A stretch of 64,000 nt of DNA from Duganella aquatilis (GCF_009674565.1 NZ_WKJL01000020.1:42515-106514); one strand, 5' to 3'; counted from the first letter of the stretch, positions 25,517 through 35,191 are shown. The notes: generated from the letters alone by a model not told the origin. Program-made: numbers and translations.

Positions 25517-27166
25517 TTGAAAAAAACCATGCTTGCATTATCCTTGCTTGCCGCCTTTGCCGCACACGCCGCGACCGGCCCCGAGTTCGACGCCAAACGT
25601 CTGTCGCAGGACGTCAAGGTATTGTCGTCCGACGAATTTGAAGGCCGCGGCCCGAACACCGCCGGCGAGACCAAGACCGTCGCCTACCTGATCGAACAAT
25701 TCAAGGCGGCCGGCCTGAAGCCGGGCGGCGACGTGGTCAAGGGCCAGCGCTCGTGGACCCAGGACGTGCCGCTGGGCCGTTTTGAGATCAAGGGCCCGGT
25801 CACGCTGAGCGTCAGCGACGGCAAGACCGTGCAGCCACTGAAGCAGGGCGACGACCTGTCCGTGCGCGCCGCCATGAACGGCTCCAGGCTGGTGGACTTC
25901 AAGAACGCGCCGCTGGTGTTCGTCGGCTACGGCGTCAACGCGCCGGAGCGCAAGTGGGACGACTTCAAGGGACAGGATCTGAAGGGCAAGCTGGCGGTGG
26001 TGCTGATCAACGATCCGGACTTCGAAACCGGCGAGGGCGATTTCGGCGGCAAGGCCATGACCTACTACGGCCGCTGGACCTACAAGTACGAAGAGATGGC
26101 GCGCCGCGGCGCGCTGGGCACCATCATCGTGCACGAAACCGCGCCGGCCTCCTACGGCTGGAACACGGTGAAGAACTCCAACACCAACGTCATGTACGAC
26201 ATCGTGCGCAAGAAGCCGGCGGAGGCGCACGCGCCGATGGAAGCGTGGATACAGCGCGACCTGGCGGTCGACCTGTTCAAGCGCGGCGGCCTCGATTTCG
26301 AAGCGCTGAAGAAGCAGGCGCAAACCCGCGACTTCAAGCCGGTGGAACTGAAGAACGTCACGCTGTCGGCCAACTACGCGGTGAGCGCGCAGGTGATCGT
26401 GTCGAAGAACGTGGCGGCGCGCATCGTCGGCGCTTCGGCGCCGAAGGAAACCGTGATCTACAGCGGCCACTGGGACCACCTGGGCGTCGGCCTGCCTGAC
26501 GCCAAGGGCGACAAGATCTACAACGGCGCGGTCGACAACGGCACCGGCATCGCCGCGCTGCTGGAACTGGCGCGCGCCTACGGCAAAGCCCCGGCGCCGG
26601 CGCGCAGCGTGGTGTTCCTGGCGGTGACCGCCGAAGAAAAAGGCCTGCTGGGTTCCGAGTACTATTCGGCCAATCCGCTGTACCCGCTGGCCACCACGGT
26701 CGGCGTGATCAATATGGACGCCCTGAGCCCACACGGCCTGACGCGCAACTTCACCATCTCCGGCAGCGCCAAGCTGGATCTGCTGGATGAGCTGATCGCC
26801 AAGGCCAAGCAGTGGAACCTGGTGTACAAGCCGGACCCGAAACCGGAAGCGGGCCACTTCTTCCGCTCGGACCACTTCTCGTTCGCCAAGCGCGGCGTGC
26901 CGGCCATCTCGTATGGTTCGGGCGACGACCTGGTGGAAGGCGGCGTGGCGGCCGGCAAAAAGCTGGAAGACGACTACACCACCAACAACTACCACCAGCC
27001 TTCCGACGAGTGGAGCGCCAGCTGGACCTTCGCCAGCATGACGCACGACCTGGGCATGCTATATGCGCTGGGCCGCGACCTGGCCGACTCCAAGGTCTGG
27101 CCGAACTGGGCGCAGGACGCCGAGTTCCGCGCCGCGCGCGACGCCACGGCGGCGCAGCGAAAATAA
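25517..27166 (+). CDS. M28 family aminopeptidase, exported, probable TTG start
   Basis: A 549-residue zinc aminopeptidase. The TTG at 25517 was chosen because GGAGG lies 5 nt before it and it gives a proper signal peptide (MKKTMLALSLLAAFAAHA); ATG 25529 would drop the basic start, and the frame back to 25448 has no Shine-Dalgarno. An inserted PA domain (about 130-290) precedes the co-catalytic zinc site: SGHWDHLG (His318), VDNGTG, AEEKGLLGS with the general-base Glu, NMDALS and a late SDHFSFA. It trims N-terminal residues from peptides in the periplasm. A terminator follows 40 nt later. Confidence 0.9.
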   Translation: MKKTMLALSLLAAFAAHAATGPEFDAKRLSQDVKVLSSDEFEGRGPNTAGETKTVAYLIEQFKAAGLKPGGDVVKGQRSWTQDVPLGRFEIKGPVTLSVSDGKTVQPLKQGDDLSVRAAMNGSRLVDFKNAPLVFVGYGVNAPERKWDDFKGQDLKGKLAVVLINDPDFETGEGDFGGKAMTYYGRWTYKYEEMARRGALGTIIVHETAPASYGWNTVKNSNTNVMYDIVRKKPAEAHAPMEAWIQRDLAVDLFKRGGLDFEALKKQAQTRDFKPVELKNVTLSANYAVSAQVIVSKNVAARIVGASAPKETVIYSGHWDHLGVGLPDAKGDKIYNGAVDNGTGIAALLELARAYGKAPAPARSVVFLAVTAEEKGLLGSEYYSANPLYPLATTVGVINMDALSPHGLTRNFTISGSAKLDLLDELIAKAKQWNLVYKPDPKPEAGHFFRSDHFSFAKRGVPAISYGSGDDLVEGGVAAGKKLEDDYTTNNYHQPSDEWSASWTFASMTHDLGMLYALGRDLADSKVWPNWAQDAEFRAARDATAAQRK

Positions 27167-27203
27167 AACTAGCCAACCTTGCCTAAAACTTAATAGAATG
27201 GTC

Positions 27204-27234
27204 GGGCGCCTGCTGCAATGCCGGCGCCCTTTTT
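27204..27234 (+). terminator. Terminator after the M28 gene
   Basis: GGGCGCC (27204-27210) pairs with GGCGCCC (27223-27229) and is followed by TTTTT. It separates the M28 and M16 genes, though read-through into M16 is possible. Confidence 0.8.
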
Positions 27235-27262
27235 GCAGGTTCACTTCTTATGGAGATACCGC

Positions 27263-30037
27263 ATGACCATGTCCTTCCGCCGCACCATGCTCGCGGCATC
27301 GATCGCGCTGCTGTCGGCTGGCGCCCTGCACGCAGCAGAGACCAGCAAGCCCGCCGTCAAAAACGATATCGCCATTCCCGATATCCCTTACACCCGTTTC
27401 GTGCTGAAGAACGGCCTGACGCTGCTGGTGCATGAAGACCACAAGACCCCGGTGGTGGCGATCAACACCTGGTATCACGTCGGTTCCAAGAATGAAAAGC
27501 CGGGCAAGACCGGCTTCGCCCACCTGTTCGAACACCTGATGTTCAGCGGCAGCGAAAACTTCAACCAGACCTATATCAATGCGCTGGAGCGCATCGGCGC
27601 CACCGACCTGAATGGCACCACCAACGGCGACCGCACCAACTACTTCCAGAACGTGCCGACTTCGATGGTCGATTACGCGCTGTTCGCCGAGAGCGACCGC
27701 ATGGGCCACCTGCTCGGCGTGCTCGATCAGAAGAAGCTGGACCTGCAGCGCGGCGTGGTGCAGAACGAAAAACGCCAGGGCGAGAATCGTCCTTACGGCG
27801 TCACGCGCCAGCTGCTGGCCGAAAACACCTGGCCGGTCGGCCATCCGTATTCATGGACCACGATCGGCTCGATGGCCGACCTGGAAGCGGCGTCGATGAG
27901 CGACGTGCAGGAATGGTTCAAGACCAACTACGGCCCGAACAACGTGACGCTGGTGCTGGCCGGCGACATCACGCCGGAACAGGCGCGTGAAAAAGTCGAG
28001 AAGTATTACGGCGATATCCCGGCCGGCCCGCCGCTGGCCAAGCAGCAGGAATGGATCGCCAAGCGCACCGGCACCCACCGCGGCACGGTGCAGGACCGCG
28101 TGCCGCAGGCGCGCATCTACCGCGTGTGGAACGTGCCGGGCGTGCACACGCCAACCGAACCGCTGCTGGACCTGGCGGCTCAGGTGCTTGGCGGCGGCAA
28201 GACCTCGCGCCTGTACAAGCGCCTGGTGTACAAGGACCAGCTGGCGACCGAAGCCAGCGCCTTCAACTCCACCTCCGAAATCGCCGGCCAGTTCTACATG
28301 GTGCTGACCGCGCGTCCGGGCGTCGATAGTGCGAAGATGGAACGCGCCGGCGACGAAGAGCTGCAGGCGCTGATCAAATCCGGCCCGACCGCTGCGGAAC
28401 TGGAGCGCGCCAAGACCACCATGCTGGCGCGCTCCACGCGCACCATCGAACGCATCGGCGGCTTTGGCGGCAAGAGCGACCTGCTGGCCGGCTGCGCCAC
28501 CTACACCGGCAATCCGGACTGCTACAAGGACGACCTGAAGGCGATCAAGGCCGCCACCCCGGCGCAGGTCAAGCAGGCCTTGCAGGCCTGGCTGACCGAT
28601 GGTGATTATGTGCTCGACGTGCAGCCGTATCCGACCAACCTGGCCACCACCGCGAAGCTGGACCGCAGCCAGCCGCCGGCCATGGGCAAGGCCGAGACGC
28701 TGAAGCTGCCGCCGATGCAGACCGCCACGCTGTCGAACGGGCTGAAAGTCGTGCTGGCCGAGCGCCATGCGGCGGCGCTGGTCAACTTCTCGCTGATCGT
28801 CGATGCCGGCTATGCCTCGGACGTGGCGAAAACGCAGGGTCTGGCCAGCCTTACCGGCCGCATGCTGGAGGAGGGCACCACCAGCCGCAGCGCTTCCGCC
28901 ATCAGCGAACAGTTTGAAGCGCTGGGCGCGGAATTCTCGGTCGGCGCCAGCCTCGATAGCGCCAACGTCAACCTGAATGCGCTGAAGGCGACGCTGCCGA
29001 AAGCGCTGGAGGTGTATGCGGACGTGATCCAGCATCCGGCCTTCGCAACGAATGAACTGGAGCGCCTGAAGAAGGACCGCCTGGCGGCGATCGCCCGCGA
29101 GAAGGCCAATCCGCAGTTGATGGGTTTGCGCGTGCTGCCGCAGCTGGTGTATGGCGCCGGCCATGCCTACGCGGTGCCGGTCACCGGCAGCGGCGCCGAG
29201 GCGTCGGTCAGCGCCTTGCAGCGCGACGATCTGCTGAACTACCACCAGAACTGGTTCAAGCCGAACAACGCCACGCTGCTGGTGGTGGGCGACACCACGC
29301 TGGCCGAAATCACGCCGTTGCTGGAAAAAGCCTTCGGCGGCTGGAAGGCCAACGGCGCGGCGCCGAAGAAGGACATCGCGACCGTGGCGCCGCAAGCCAA
29401 GCCGCTGGTCTACCTGATGGACAAGCCAGGCGCGCAGCAAAGCGTGATCTACGGCGTGCAACTGGCGCCGCCGTCGAACGCGCCGGACGAGGTGGAACTG
29501 TCGGTGGTGAACGACGTCTTCGGCGGCACCTTCAGCTCGCGCATCAATATGAATCTGCGCGAGGACAAGCACTGGTCGTATGGCGTCAACGCCAGCCTGT
29601 GGTCGGCGGTGGGGCAGCGCCTGTACCTGAGTTCTTCGCCGGTGCAGACCGACAAGACCAAGGAATCCTTGCAGGAGCTGGTGCAGGAGTACGCCAACAT
29701 CGCCGGCGCCAAGCCGATCACCGCCGCCGAACTGGCGGACGCGCAGACCAACGAGACCCTGAGCCTGCCGGGATCGGTGGAAACCGCCGGCCAGCTGTCT
29801 GGCTTCTACGGCAATATCATTCGCTACAAATTGCCGGAAGATTATTACAACACCTACACCGCCAAAGTGACGGCGATGACGCCGGCGCAGGCCAATGCGC
29901 TGGCGGCGCGCTCCATCACGCCGCAACGCCTGGTGTGGCTGGTGGTGGGCGACTTGAGCAAGGTGGAGGCGGGCGTGCGTTCGCTGAACATCGGCGAAGT
30001 GCGCAAGATCGACGCCGACGGCAAGCTGCTGCCGTAA
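27263..30037 (+). CDS. M16 family metallopeptidase (pitrilysin-like), exported, two-domain
   Basis: A 924-residue protein with a signal peptide (about 1-24) and two M16 halves. The first carries the inverted zinc motif HLFEH (87-91) and the distal ligand Glu169 in VVQNEKR; the second half (from about residue 480) keeps the fold (LTGRMLEEGTTSRSA) but lacks HxxEH, as usual for the inactive partner half. The clamshell enzyme degrades short peptides in the periplasm. GGAGAT precedes ATG 27263; the frame reaches 27218 without a signal sequence. The gene ends in a strong terminator. Confidence 0.93.
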   Translation: MTMSFRRTMLAASIALLSAGALHAAETSKPAVKNDIAIPDIPYTRFVLKNGLTLLVHEDHKTPVVAINTWYHVGSKNEKPGKTGFAHLFEHLMFSGSENFNQTYINALERIGATDLNGTTNGDRTNYFQNVPTSMVDYALFAESDRMGHLLGVLDQKKLDLQRGVVQNEKRQGENRPYGVTRQLLAENTWPVGHPYSWTTIGSMADLEAASMSDVQEWFKTNYGPNNVTLVLAGDITPEQAREKVEKYYGDIPAGPPLAKQQEWIAKRTGTHRGTVQDRVPQARIYRVWNVPGVHTPTEPLLDLAAQVLGGGKTSRLYKRLVYKDQLATEASAFNSTSEIAGQFYMVLTARPGVDSAKMERAGDEELQALIKSGPTAAELERAKTTMLARSTRTIERIGGFGGKSDLLAGCATYTGNPDCYKDDLKAIKAATPAQVKQALQAWLTDGDYVLDVQPYPTNLATTAKLDRSQPPAMGKAETLKLPPMQTATLSNGLKVVLAERHAAALVNFSLIVDAGYASDVAKTQGLASLTGRMLEEGTTSRSASAISEQFEALGAEFSVGASLDSANVNLNALKATLPKALEVYADVIQHPAFATNELERLKKDRLAAIAREKANPQLMGLRVLPQLVYGAGHAYAVPVTGSGAEASVSALQRDDLLNYHQNWFKPNNATLLVVGDTTLAEITPLLEKAFGGWKANGAAPKKDIATVAPQAKPLVYLMDKPGAQQSVIYGVQLAPPSNAPDEVELSVVNDVFGGTFSSRINMNLREDKHWSYGVNASLWSAVGQRLYLSSSPVQTDKTKESLQELVQEYANIAGAKPITAAELADAQTNETLSLPGSVETAGQLSGFYGNIIRYKLPEDYYNTYTAKVTAMTPAQANALAARSITPQRLVWLVVGDLSKVEAGVRSLNIGEVRKIDADGKLLP

Positions 30038-30054
30038 GCGGCTCCCGCCCCGTG

Positions 30055-30082
30055 AAAACCGGCCTTTGCGCCGGTTTTTTTT
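30055..30082 (+). terminator. Terminator after the M16 gene
   Basis: AAAACCGGC (30055-30063) and GCCGGTTTT (30070-30078) with a 6-nt loop, then more T. It isolates the M16 gene from the MarR efflux operon. Confidence 0.9.
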
Positions 30083-30105
30083 CGTCCGCCAGCAAGGATT
30101 TTCGT

Positions 30106-30134
30106 TTGATGCTAATATTTAGCATCCTAAGTAT
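30106..30134 (+). promoter_or_regulatory. marR operon promoter with palindromic operator
   Basis: GATGCTAA-TAT-TTAGCATC (30108-30126) is a perfect 8-bp inverted repeat. It lies within a plausible promoter, TTGATG (30106-30111), 17 nt, AAGTAT (30129-30134). The size and place suit a MarR dimer repressing its own operon. Confidence 0.75.
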
Positions 30135-30151
30135 ATCCGAGCGAGTCCACA

Positions 30152-30601
30152 ATGAACGGCTACGACAAAACCCTGATGACCCTGACCCACACGCTGATCC
30201 ACTCGGCGCGCGCCTACCAGGCTGCGGCCGACGCGGTGGCGTCGACTTTCGAGCTGTCGCACGCCAGCGCCTGGCCGGTGCTGATGATTTCGCGCCTGGG
30301 CGACGGCGCCCGTCCGGGCCAGGTGGCCGACGCCGCCGGCATCGAGGCGCCGTCGCTGGTGCGCATCGTCGACCAGCTGGTGGCGGCGGGCCTGGTGCTG
30401 CGCCAGGACGACCCGAGCGACCGCCGCGCCAAGACCTTGTGGCTGACCGCGGAAGGCCGTCGCATCGCCGACCGCCTGGAGAAGGCGCTGGCGCCGTTCC
30501 GCCGCGATCTGTTCAAGGAGATACCGCAGGCCGACGTGGAAGCCTGTGTGCGCGTGCTGGTCAAGCTTGACCAGGTGCTGGCCGGGCGTCACGCGGGTTA
30601 A
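30152..30601 (+). CDS. MarR family transcriptional regulator of the efflux operon
   Basis: A 149-residue winged-helix regulator. Helices and wing are visible: RPGQVADAAGIEAPSLVRIVDQLVAAGLV as the HTH (about 52-80) and DPSDRRAKTLWLTAEGR as the wing (about 86-103). It is the first gene of a five-gene operon and is followed 13 nt later by the FUSC transporter. The operator at 30108-30126 suggests it represses the operon until an aromatic or phenolic ligand binds, as is common in the family. The Shine-Dalgarno is weak (GAG). Confidence 0.93.
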   Translation: MNGYDKTLMTLTHTLIHSARAYQAAADAVASTFELSHASAWPVLMISRLGDGARPGQVADAAGIEAPSLVRIVDQLVAAGLVLRQDDPSDRRAKTLWLTAEGRRIADRLEKALAPFRRDLFKEIPQADVEACVRVLVKLDQVLAGRHAG

Positions 30602-30614
30602 GCAGGCGGACGCC

Positions 30615-32672
30615 ATGAAAATGCCGACCATGCCGATCATGCCGAAGGGGAGCGAGATGCTGTTCTCGGCCAAGTGCTTTGGCGCCTCCATGCTGGCGCT
30701 GTACATCTCGCTGGCCGCCGGCCTGCCACGTCCGTTCTGGGCCATGATGACCGCCTACATCATCGCCAGCCCGTTTTCCGGCGCGGTGCGTTCCAAGGCG
30801 CTGTTCCGCGTCTGCGGCACGCTGATCGGCAGCACCATGACCATCTTCCTGGTGCCGCGCCTGGCCAATGCGCCGGAGCTGCTGTCGCTGGCGCTGGCGT
30901 GCTGGGTGGGCGTGTGCCTGTACGTGTCGCTGCTGGACCGCACGCCGCGCTCCTATATCTTCATGCTGGCCGGGTACACGGCGGGCCTGATCGGCTTCCC
31001 CGCCGTGACCGACCCGTCGGCGATCTTCGACACCGGCCTGGCGCGGGTGGAGGAAATCACCATCGGCATCCTGTCCGCCACCGTGGTGCATTCGCTGGTG
31101 TTCCCGCAGGGCGTGGGACCGGTGCTGCTGGGGCGCCTGGACCGCGCCATCGCCGATGCGCAGCGCTGGATGCGCGACGTGCTGCAACCGGGCGCCGACA
31201 AGGCGCAGGCCGTGCACACGCGCCTGGCGCTGGCCGGCGAGATCAGCGAAATGCGCGTGATGTCGACCCACCTGCCGTTCGACACCTCGCACCTGCGCTG
31301 GACCGCCGGCATGGTGCACGGCCTGCACGACCGCCTGAGCGTGATGGTGCCGCTGCTGCTGGCGGTGGAAGACCGTTTGAACACGCTGCGCGAAGTCGAT
31401 CCCGCCAGCCTGGCGCCGTGGGCCAGGCTGCTGGACGACACCGCTGCCTGGGTACGGGCCGGCCGCGACGCCGATCCCGCGCGCGCCGCCCAGCTGCGCG
31501 CCGAACTGGCGCAGCTGAAACCGGCGCTGGCCGTCAATGCCAGCTGGAGCGAGATCCTGCGCCTGAACCTCGCGCAGCGGCTGGACGCCCTGATCGAAGC
31601 CTGCGAAGACGGCCTGGAACTGCGCAGCAACGTCGACGCCGTGACGCGCGGCGGCGCCTCGGCCTATGCGCCGCACCTGAAACCATCGGTGCTGCACCGC
31701 GACCACGGCATGGCCCTGCGCTCGGCGCTGGCGGCGGTGATCACCATCCTGCTGTGCTGCGCGTTCTGGATCCTGACTGCCTGGCCGGCCGGCGCCGCCG
31801 CGCCGATGATGGCCGGCGTGCTGTGCTGCTTCTTCGCCACGCAGGACGATCCGGCGCCGGCCATCCTGGCGTTCCTGAAATGGACGCTGATCTCGATGCC
31901 GGTGGGCGCGTTCTACATCCTGTGCGTGCTGCCGGCGGTGCACAGCTACGAAATGCTGGTGCTGTCGATCGCGCCGGTATTCCTGATCGGCGGCGCCTTC
32001 ATGCCGCGTCCCGCCACGGCGGGCAGCGCGCTGGCCTTCCTGATCGGCATGGCCGGCACCTTGTCCTTGCAGGATACCGGCACGCTGGACATTCCGACCT
32101 TCCTGAACAGCATGGTGGCGCAGGTGTTCGGCTACATCGCCGCCGCCGTCATCACCACGCTGATCCGCACGGTGGGCGGCGACTGGATGGCGCAACGCAT
32201 GCTGCGCACCGCGCGCCGCGAAGTGGCGCAGATGGCGCAGGCCACGGCGCGCGAGCCGCTGCTGAAGATTTCAGCGCGCATGGTGGACCGCATCGGCCTG
32301 CTGATGCCGCGCCTGGCCATCGCCCATCCGACGCCGGAAGCGCGCGCGGTGGCGGTGGATGGCCTGCGCGAACTGCGCGTCGGCCTGCACGTGGCGCAGC
32401 TGTGCGGCTTGCAGCAATCGCTGGAGCAGGCCGGCGTGACGCTGCAGCCGCTGATGCAGAAGCTGGGCCGCTATTTCGGCAGCGGCGGCCATGCCCACGG
32501 CCAGGCGCCGGCGGCGCTGCTGGAACGGCTGGACGGCACGCTGCGCGCAGTGTGCGCGGCCACCGAAGGCGCCGCTGCCGAGGCGCGCCCACAAGCCGCC
32601 GCCGCGCTGGCCAGCATGCGGCGCGACCTGTTCCCGCGCGCCGCCGCCTATCAACCGGAGATTGCATCGTGA
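30615..32672 (+). CDS. FUSC family inner-membrane efflux transporter (AaeB-like)
   Basis: A 685-residue transporter with two blocks of about five or six membrane helices (about 20-165 and 375-515), each followed by a helical cytoplasmic region; PRPFWAMMTAYIIASPFSG is the FUSC signature. In E. coli, AaeB works with AaeA to export p-hydroxybenzoic acid. The start was placed at ATG 30615, preceded by GGCGGA; ATG 30657, with a strong AGGGGAG upstream, is an alternative that removes 14 residues. Its stop overlaps the next gene (GTGA), so translation is coupled to the DUF1656 protein, HlyD and NodT proteins downstream. Confidence 0.9.
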   Translation: MKMPTMPIMPKGSEMLFSAKCFGASMLALYISLAAGLPRPFWAMMTAYIIASPFSGAVRSKALFRVCGTLIGSTMTIFLVPRLANAPELLSLALACWVGVCLYVSLLDRTPRSYIFMLAGYTAGLIGFPAVTDPSAIFDTGLARVEEITIGILSATVVHSLVFPQGVGPVLLGRLDRAIADAQRWMRDVLQPGADKAQAVHTRLALAGEISEMRVMSTHLPFDTSHLRWTAGMVHGLHDRLSVMVPLLLAVEDRLNTLREVDPASLAPWARLLDDTAAWVRAGRDADPARAAQLRAELAQLKPALAVNASWSEILRLNLAQRLDALIEACEDGLELRSNVDAVTRGGASAYAPHLKPSVLHRDHGMALRSALAAVITILLCCAFWILTAWPAGAAAPMMAGVLCCFFATQDDPAPAILAFLKWTLISMPVGAFYILCVLPAVHSYEMLVLSIAPVFLIGGAFMPRPATAGSALAFLIGMAGTLSLQDTGTLDIPTFLNSMVAQVFGYIAAAVITTLIRTVGGDWMAQRMLRTARREVAQMAQATAREPLLKISARMVDRIGLLMPRLAIAHPTPEARAVAVDGLRELRVGLHVAQLCGLQQSLEQAGVTLQPLMQKLGRYFGSGGHAHGQAPAALLERLDGTLRAVCAATEGAAAEARPQAAAALASMRRDLFPRAAAYQPEIAS

Positions 32673-32875
32673 TCGCTGAACTGAGTCTGTACGGACTATA
32701 CGTACCCACCTTGCTGCTGCTGTCCATCCTCGCGCTGATCTGCACGCGCGTGCTGGGCAAGCTGCTGATGCGCGTCGGCTTCTACCGCCTGGTATGGCAT
32801 CCCGCGCTGTTCGAATTTGCGCTGTTCTTTATTTTCCTGGGCAGCTTCTCCACACTATTAATGAACCGGGGCTAA
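32669..32875 (+). CDS. DUF1656 small membrane protein (AaeX-like)
   Basis: A 68-residue protein with two membrane helices (about 10-30 and 45-64). It begins at GTG 32669, which overlaps the TGA of the FUSC gene; GGAG lies 8 nt upstream. The segment GLYVPTLLLLSILALICTRV is characteristic of DUF1656, the same family as AaeX of the E. coli aaeXAB efflux operon. It probably assists the FUSC transporter. The adaptor gene follows after 2 nt. Confidence 0.9.
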   Translation: MIAELSLYGLYVPTLLLLSILALICTRVLGKLLMRVGFYRLVWHPALFEFALFFIFLGSFSTLLMNRG

Positions 32876-32877
32876 AC

Positions 32878-33753
32878 ATGAACCTCAAAAATATCGTGCT
32901 GGCCCTGGGCCGGTTTATCGTCACCATGATCGCGGTGGCCATCGCCTGCGTGCTGGGATGGCGTCTGTGGCAGCACTACGAAGTGGAACCGTGGACCCGC
33001 GACGGCCGCGTGAAGGCGGACGTGGTGCAGGTGGCGCCGGATGTCACCGGCCAGGTCACCAATGTGCTGGTGCACGACAACCAGCAGGTGAAAGTCGGCG
33101 ATGTGCTGTTTGAAGTGGACCGCGCGCGTTTCGAACTGGCCTTGCGCCAGGCCGAGGCGGCCGAGCAGGCGCAGCGCGCCACGCTGGACCAGGCGCTGAA
33201 GGAATCGCGCCGCAACAACGACCTGCGCGACCTGGTGTCGGCCGAGACCCGCGAGCAGGGTTCGTCGCGCGTCGACCAGCTGCGCGCCGCGCTGGCGCAG
33301 GCGGTGGTGGCCCGTGACGTGGCCAAGCTGAATCTGGAACGCACCCGCGTGCTGTCGCCGGTGAACGGCACCATCTCCAACCTGGACCTGCGCAGCGGCT
33401 CCTACGTCAGTGCCGGCCGCGCCGTGCTGGCGGTGATCGACAGCGATTCCTACTATGTCGAAGGCTATTTCGAGGAGACCAAGCTGCCGGCGATCCAGGT
33501 CGGCGACGCGGTGGTGGTGCTGCCGATGGGCGAATCGCTGCGTCTCAAGGGCCACGTGGAAAGCCTGTCCGGCGGCGTGGCGGACCGCGACCGAAGCACG
33601 TCGGCCAATCTGCTCTCCAGCGTCAACCCGACCTTCAACTGGGTGCGCCTGGCCCAGCGCATTCCGGTGCGCATCAAGCTGGACGCCTTGCCGGCTGGCG
33701 CGCGCCTGGTCGCCGGCCAGACCGTGACGGTCGACGTCACCAAGAAATCGTGA
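32878..33753 (+). CDS. HlyD family periplasmic adaptor subunit (AaeA-like)
   Basis: A 291-residue membrane fusion protein. One N-terminal helix (about 8-28) anchors it in the inner membrane; VAPDVTGQVTNVLVHDNQQV begins the lipoyl half-motif, a coiled-coil hairpin spans about 80-145, and the second lipoyl half (VLSPVNGTISNL) follows, then beta-barrel and membrane-proximal domains. It links the FUSC pump to the outer-membrane channel encoded next. The start is the ATG directly after the DUF1656 stop; an upstream frame to 32794 lies inside that gene. Confidence 0.92.
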   Translation: MNLKNIVLALGRFIVTMIAVAIACVLGWRLWQHYEVEPWTRDGRVKADVVQVAPDVTGQVTNVLVHDNQQVKVGDVLFEVDRARFELALRQAEAAEQAQRATLDQALKESRRNNDLRDLVSAETREQGSSRVDQLRAALAQAVVARDVAKLNLERTRVLSPVNGTISNLDLRSGSYVSAGRAVLAVIDSDSYYVEGYFEETKLPAIQVGDAVVVLPMGESLRLKGHVESLSGGVADRDRSTSANLLSSVNPTFNWVRLAQRIPVRIKLDALPAGARLVAGQTVTVDVTKKS

Positions 33754-33766
33754 TGCGGAGGATGCG

Positions 33767-35191
33767 ATGAACTCCCTGAAAATCCTGAGTGGCGTGACCC
33801 TGGCCGCCGCGCTGGCCGCGTGCAGCACCGTCGGCCCCAATTACAAAGTGCCGGAGCAGGCCGTGGTCAAGCGCCCGGAAGCGGCGGCGCCTTTCCTCGG
33901 CGCCGAGGAAGCAGCCTATAAATCGGCGCCGCTGCCGGCGCACTGGTGGCGGCTGTACGACGATCCGGTGCTGGACAAGTTGATCCAGCAGGCGTTTGCC
34001 GCCAACACCGACCTGCGCGTGGCCGCCGCCAACCTGGCGCGCACCCGCGCCGTGCTGGATCAGGCGGAAGAAGAACGCAAGCCGGAAGTGAGCGTCAGCG
34101 CCGCGCCGGGCGTGGGCCGTTCGTCGGGCGTGCCGATCGGTTCGCCGAAGGCGCTGCCGGACAAATTCAACTACGACGTCGGCGTGCGCGTCTCCTACCA
34201 GACCGACATGTTCGGCAAGATCGCCCGCGCCGTGGAAGCGGCCAACGCCGACACCCAGGCCGCGCAGGCCGGGCTGGATCTGGTGCGCGTGACGGTGGCG
34301 GCCGACACCGCGCGCGCCTACGCCGACGCCTGTTCGGCGGTGCGCCAGATCGCCGTCGCCCAGCAGGCGGTGGCGTTGCAGCAGAAGTTCGTCGCGCTGA
34401 CGGATGAACGCATCCGCGCCGGCCGCGGCACCAGCATCGACGGCGCCCGTGCCCGCAGCCAGCTGGCGCAGATGCAGGCTGCCTTGCCGCCGTTGCAGGC
34501 GCAGCACCGCACCGCGCACTATCGCCTGGCCGCGCTGACCGGCCTGACGCCGAAAGAGATGAATATGAACCTGCTGCAGTGCCAGGCCGCGCCGCGCATC
34601 ACGCAGCAGATTCCGGTGGGCGATGGCGCCGCGCTGCTGCGCCGCCGTCCGGACATTCGCCAGGCCGAGCGCACTCTGGCCGGCGCCACCGCGCGCATCG
34701 GCGTGGCGACGGCGGACCTGTACCCGAGCATCAGCCTGGGCGCATCGGTCGGCAGCACCGGCCTGCTGGACCACTTCGGCGCCGCCAACGCCTCGCGCTG
34801 GAGTCTCGGCCCGCTGATTTCGTGGACGCTGCCGGACACCGGCTCCGCCCGCAGCCGCATCGCGCAGGCGGAAGCCGGCACCGACGGCGCGCTGGCCAGG
34901 TTCGACGGCACGGTGCTGAACGCGCTGAAGGAAGTGGAAACCGCGATGACAGTCTACGCGCGTGAGCTGGACCGCAACGCCGCGTTGAAGACCGCGCGCG
35001 ACGAGAGCGCGCTGGCATCCGAGCAGTCGCACCGCCTGTACCAGTACGGGCGCACCGATTTCCTGTCGGTGCTGGACGCCGACCGCACGCTGGCCGCCAC
35101 CGACGCCGCCTGGGCCGCCTCCGACGCCGCGCTGTCGACCGACCAGATCGCGCTGTTCCTGGCGCTGGGCGGCGGCTGGGAACCGCAGTAA
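33767..35191 (+). CDS. NodT/TolC family outer-membrane efflux lipoprotein
   Basis: A 474-residue outer-membrane factor. Its signal ends at lipobox LAAC (Cys19), then STVGPNYKVPE, as usual for NodT-type channels. Two repeated coiled-coil/beta segments (about 60-260 and 270-470) are present. The LLRRRPDIRQAERTL motif (about 290-304) is a family hallmark. GGAGGATGCG precedes the ATG. As the last gene of the operon, it completes a tripartite pump from cytoplasm to outside with the FUSC and HlyD proteins. Confidence 0.93.
   Translation: MNSLKILSGVTLAAALAACSTVGPNYKVPEQAVVKRPEAAAPFLGAEEAAYKSAPLPAHWWRLYDDPVLDKLIQQAFAANTDLRVAAANLARTRAVLDQAEEERKPEVSVSAAPGVGRSSGVPIGSPKALPDKFNYDVGVRVSYQTDMFGKIARAVEAANADTQAAQAGLDLVRVTVAADTARAYADACSAVRQIAVAQQAVALQQKFVALTDERIRAGRGTSIDGARARSQLAQMQAALPPLQAQHRTAHYRLAALTGLTPKEMNMNLLQCQAAPRITQQIPVGDGAALLRRRPDIRQAERTLAGATARIGVATADLYPSISLGASVGSTGLLDHFGAANASRWSLGPLISWTLPDTGSARSRIAQAEAGTDGALARFDGTVLNALKEVETAMTVYARELDRNAALKTARDESALASEQSHRLYQYGRTDFLSVLDADRTLAATDAAWAASDAALSTDQIALFLALGGGWEPQ

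Noticed and set aside
30674..32668. Long plus-strand frame overlapping the FUSC gene in another register
   Set aside because: Only its last 68 residues (32669-32875) look like a real protein, the DUF1656 product with its own GTG start; the rest is a shadow.
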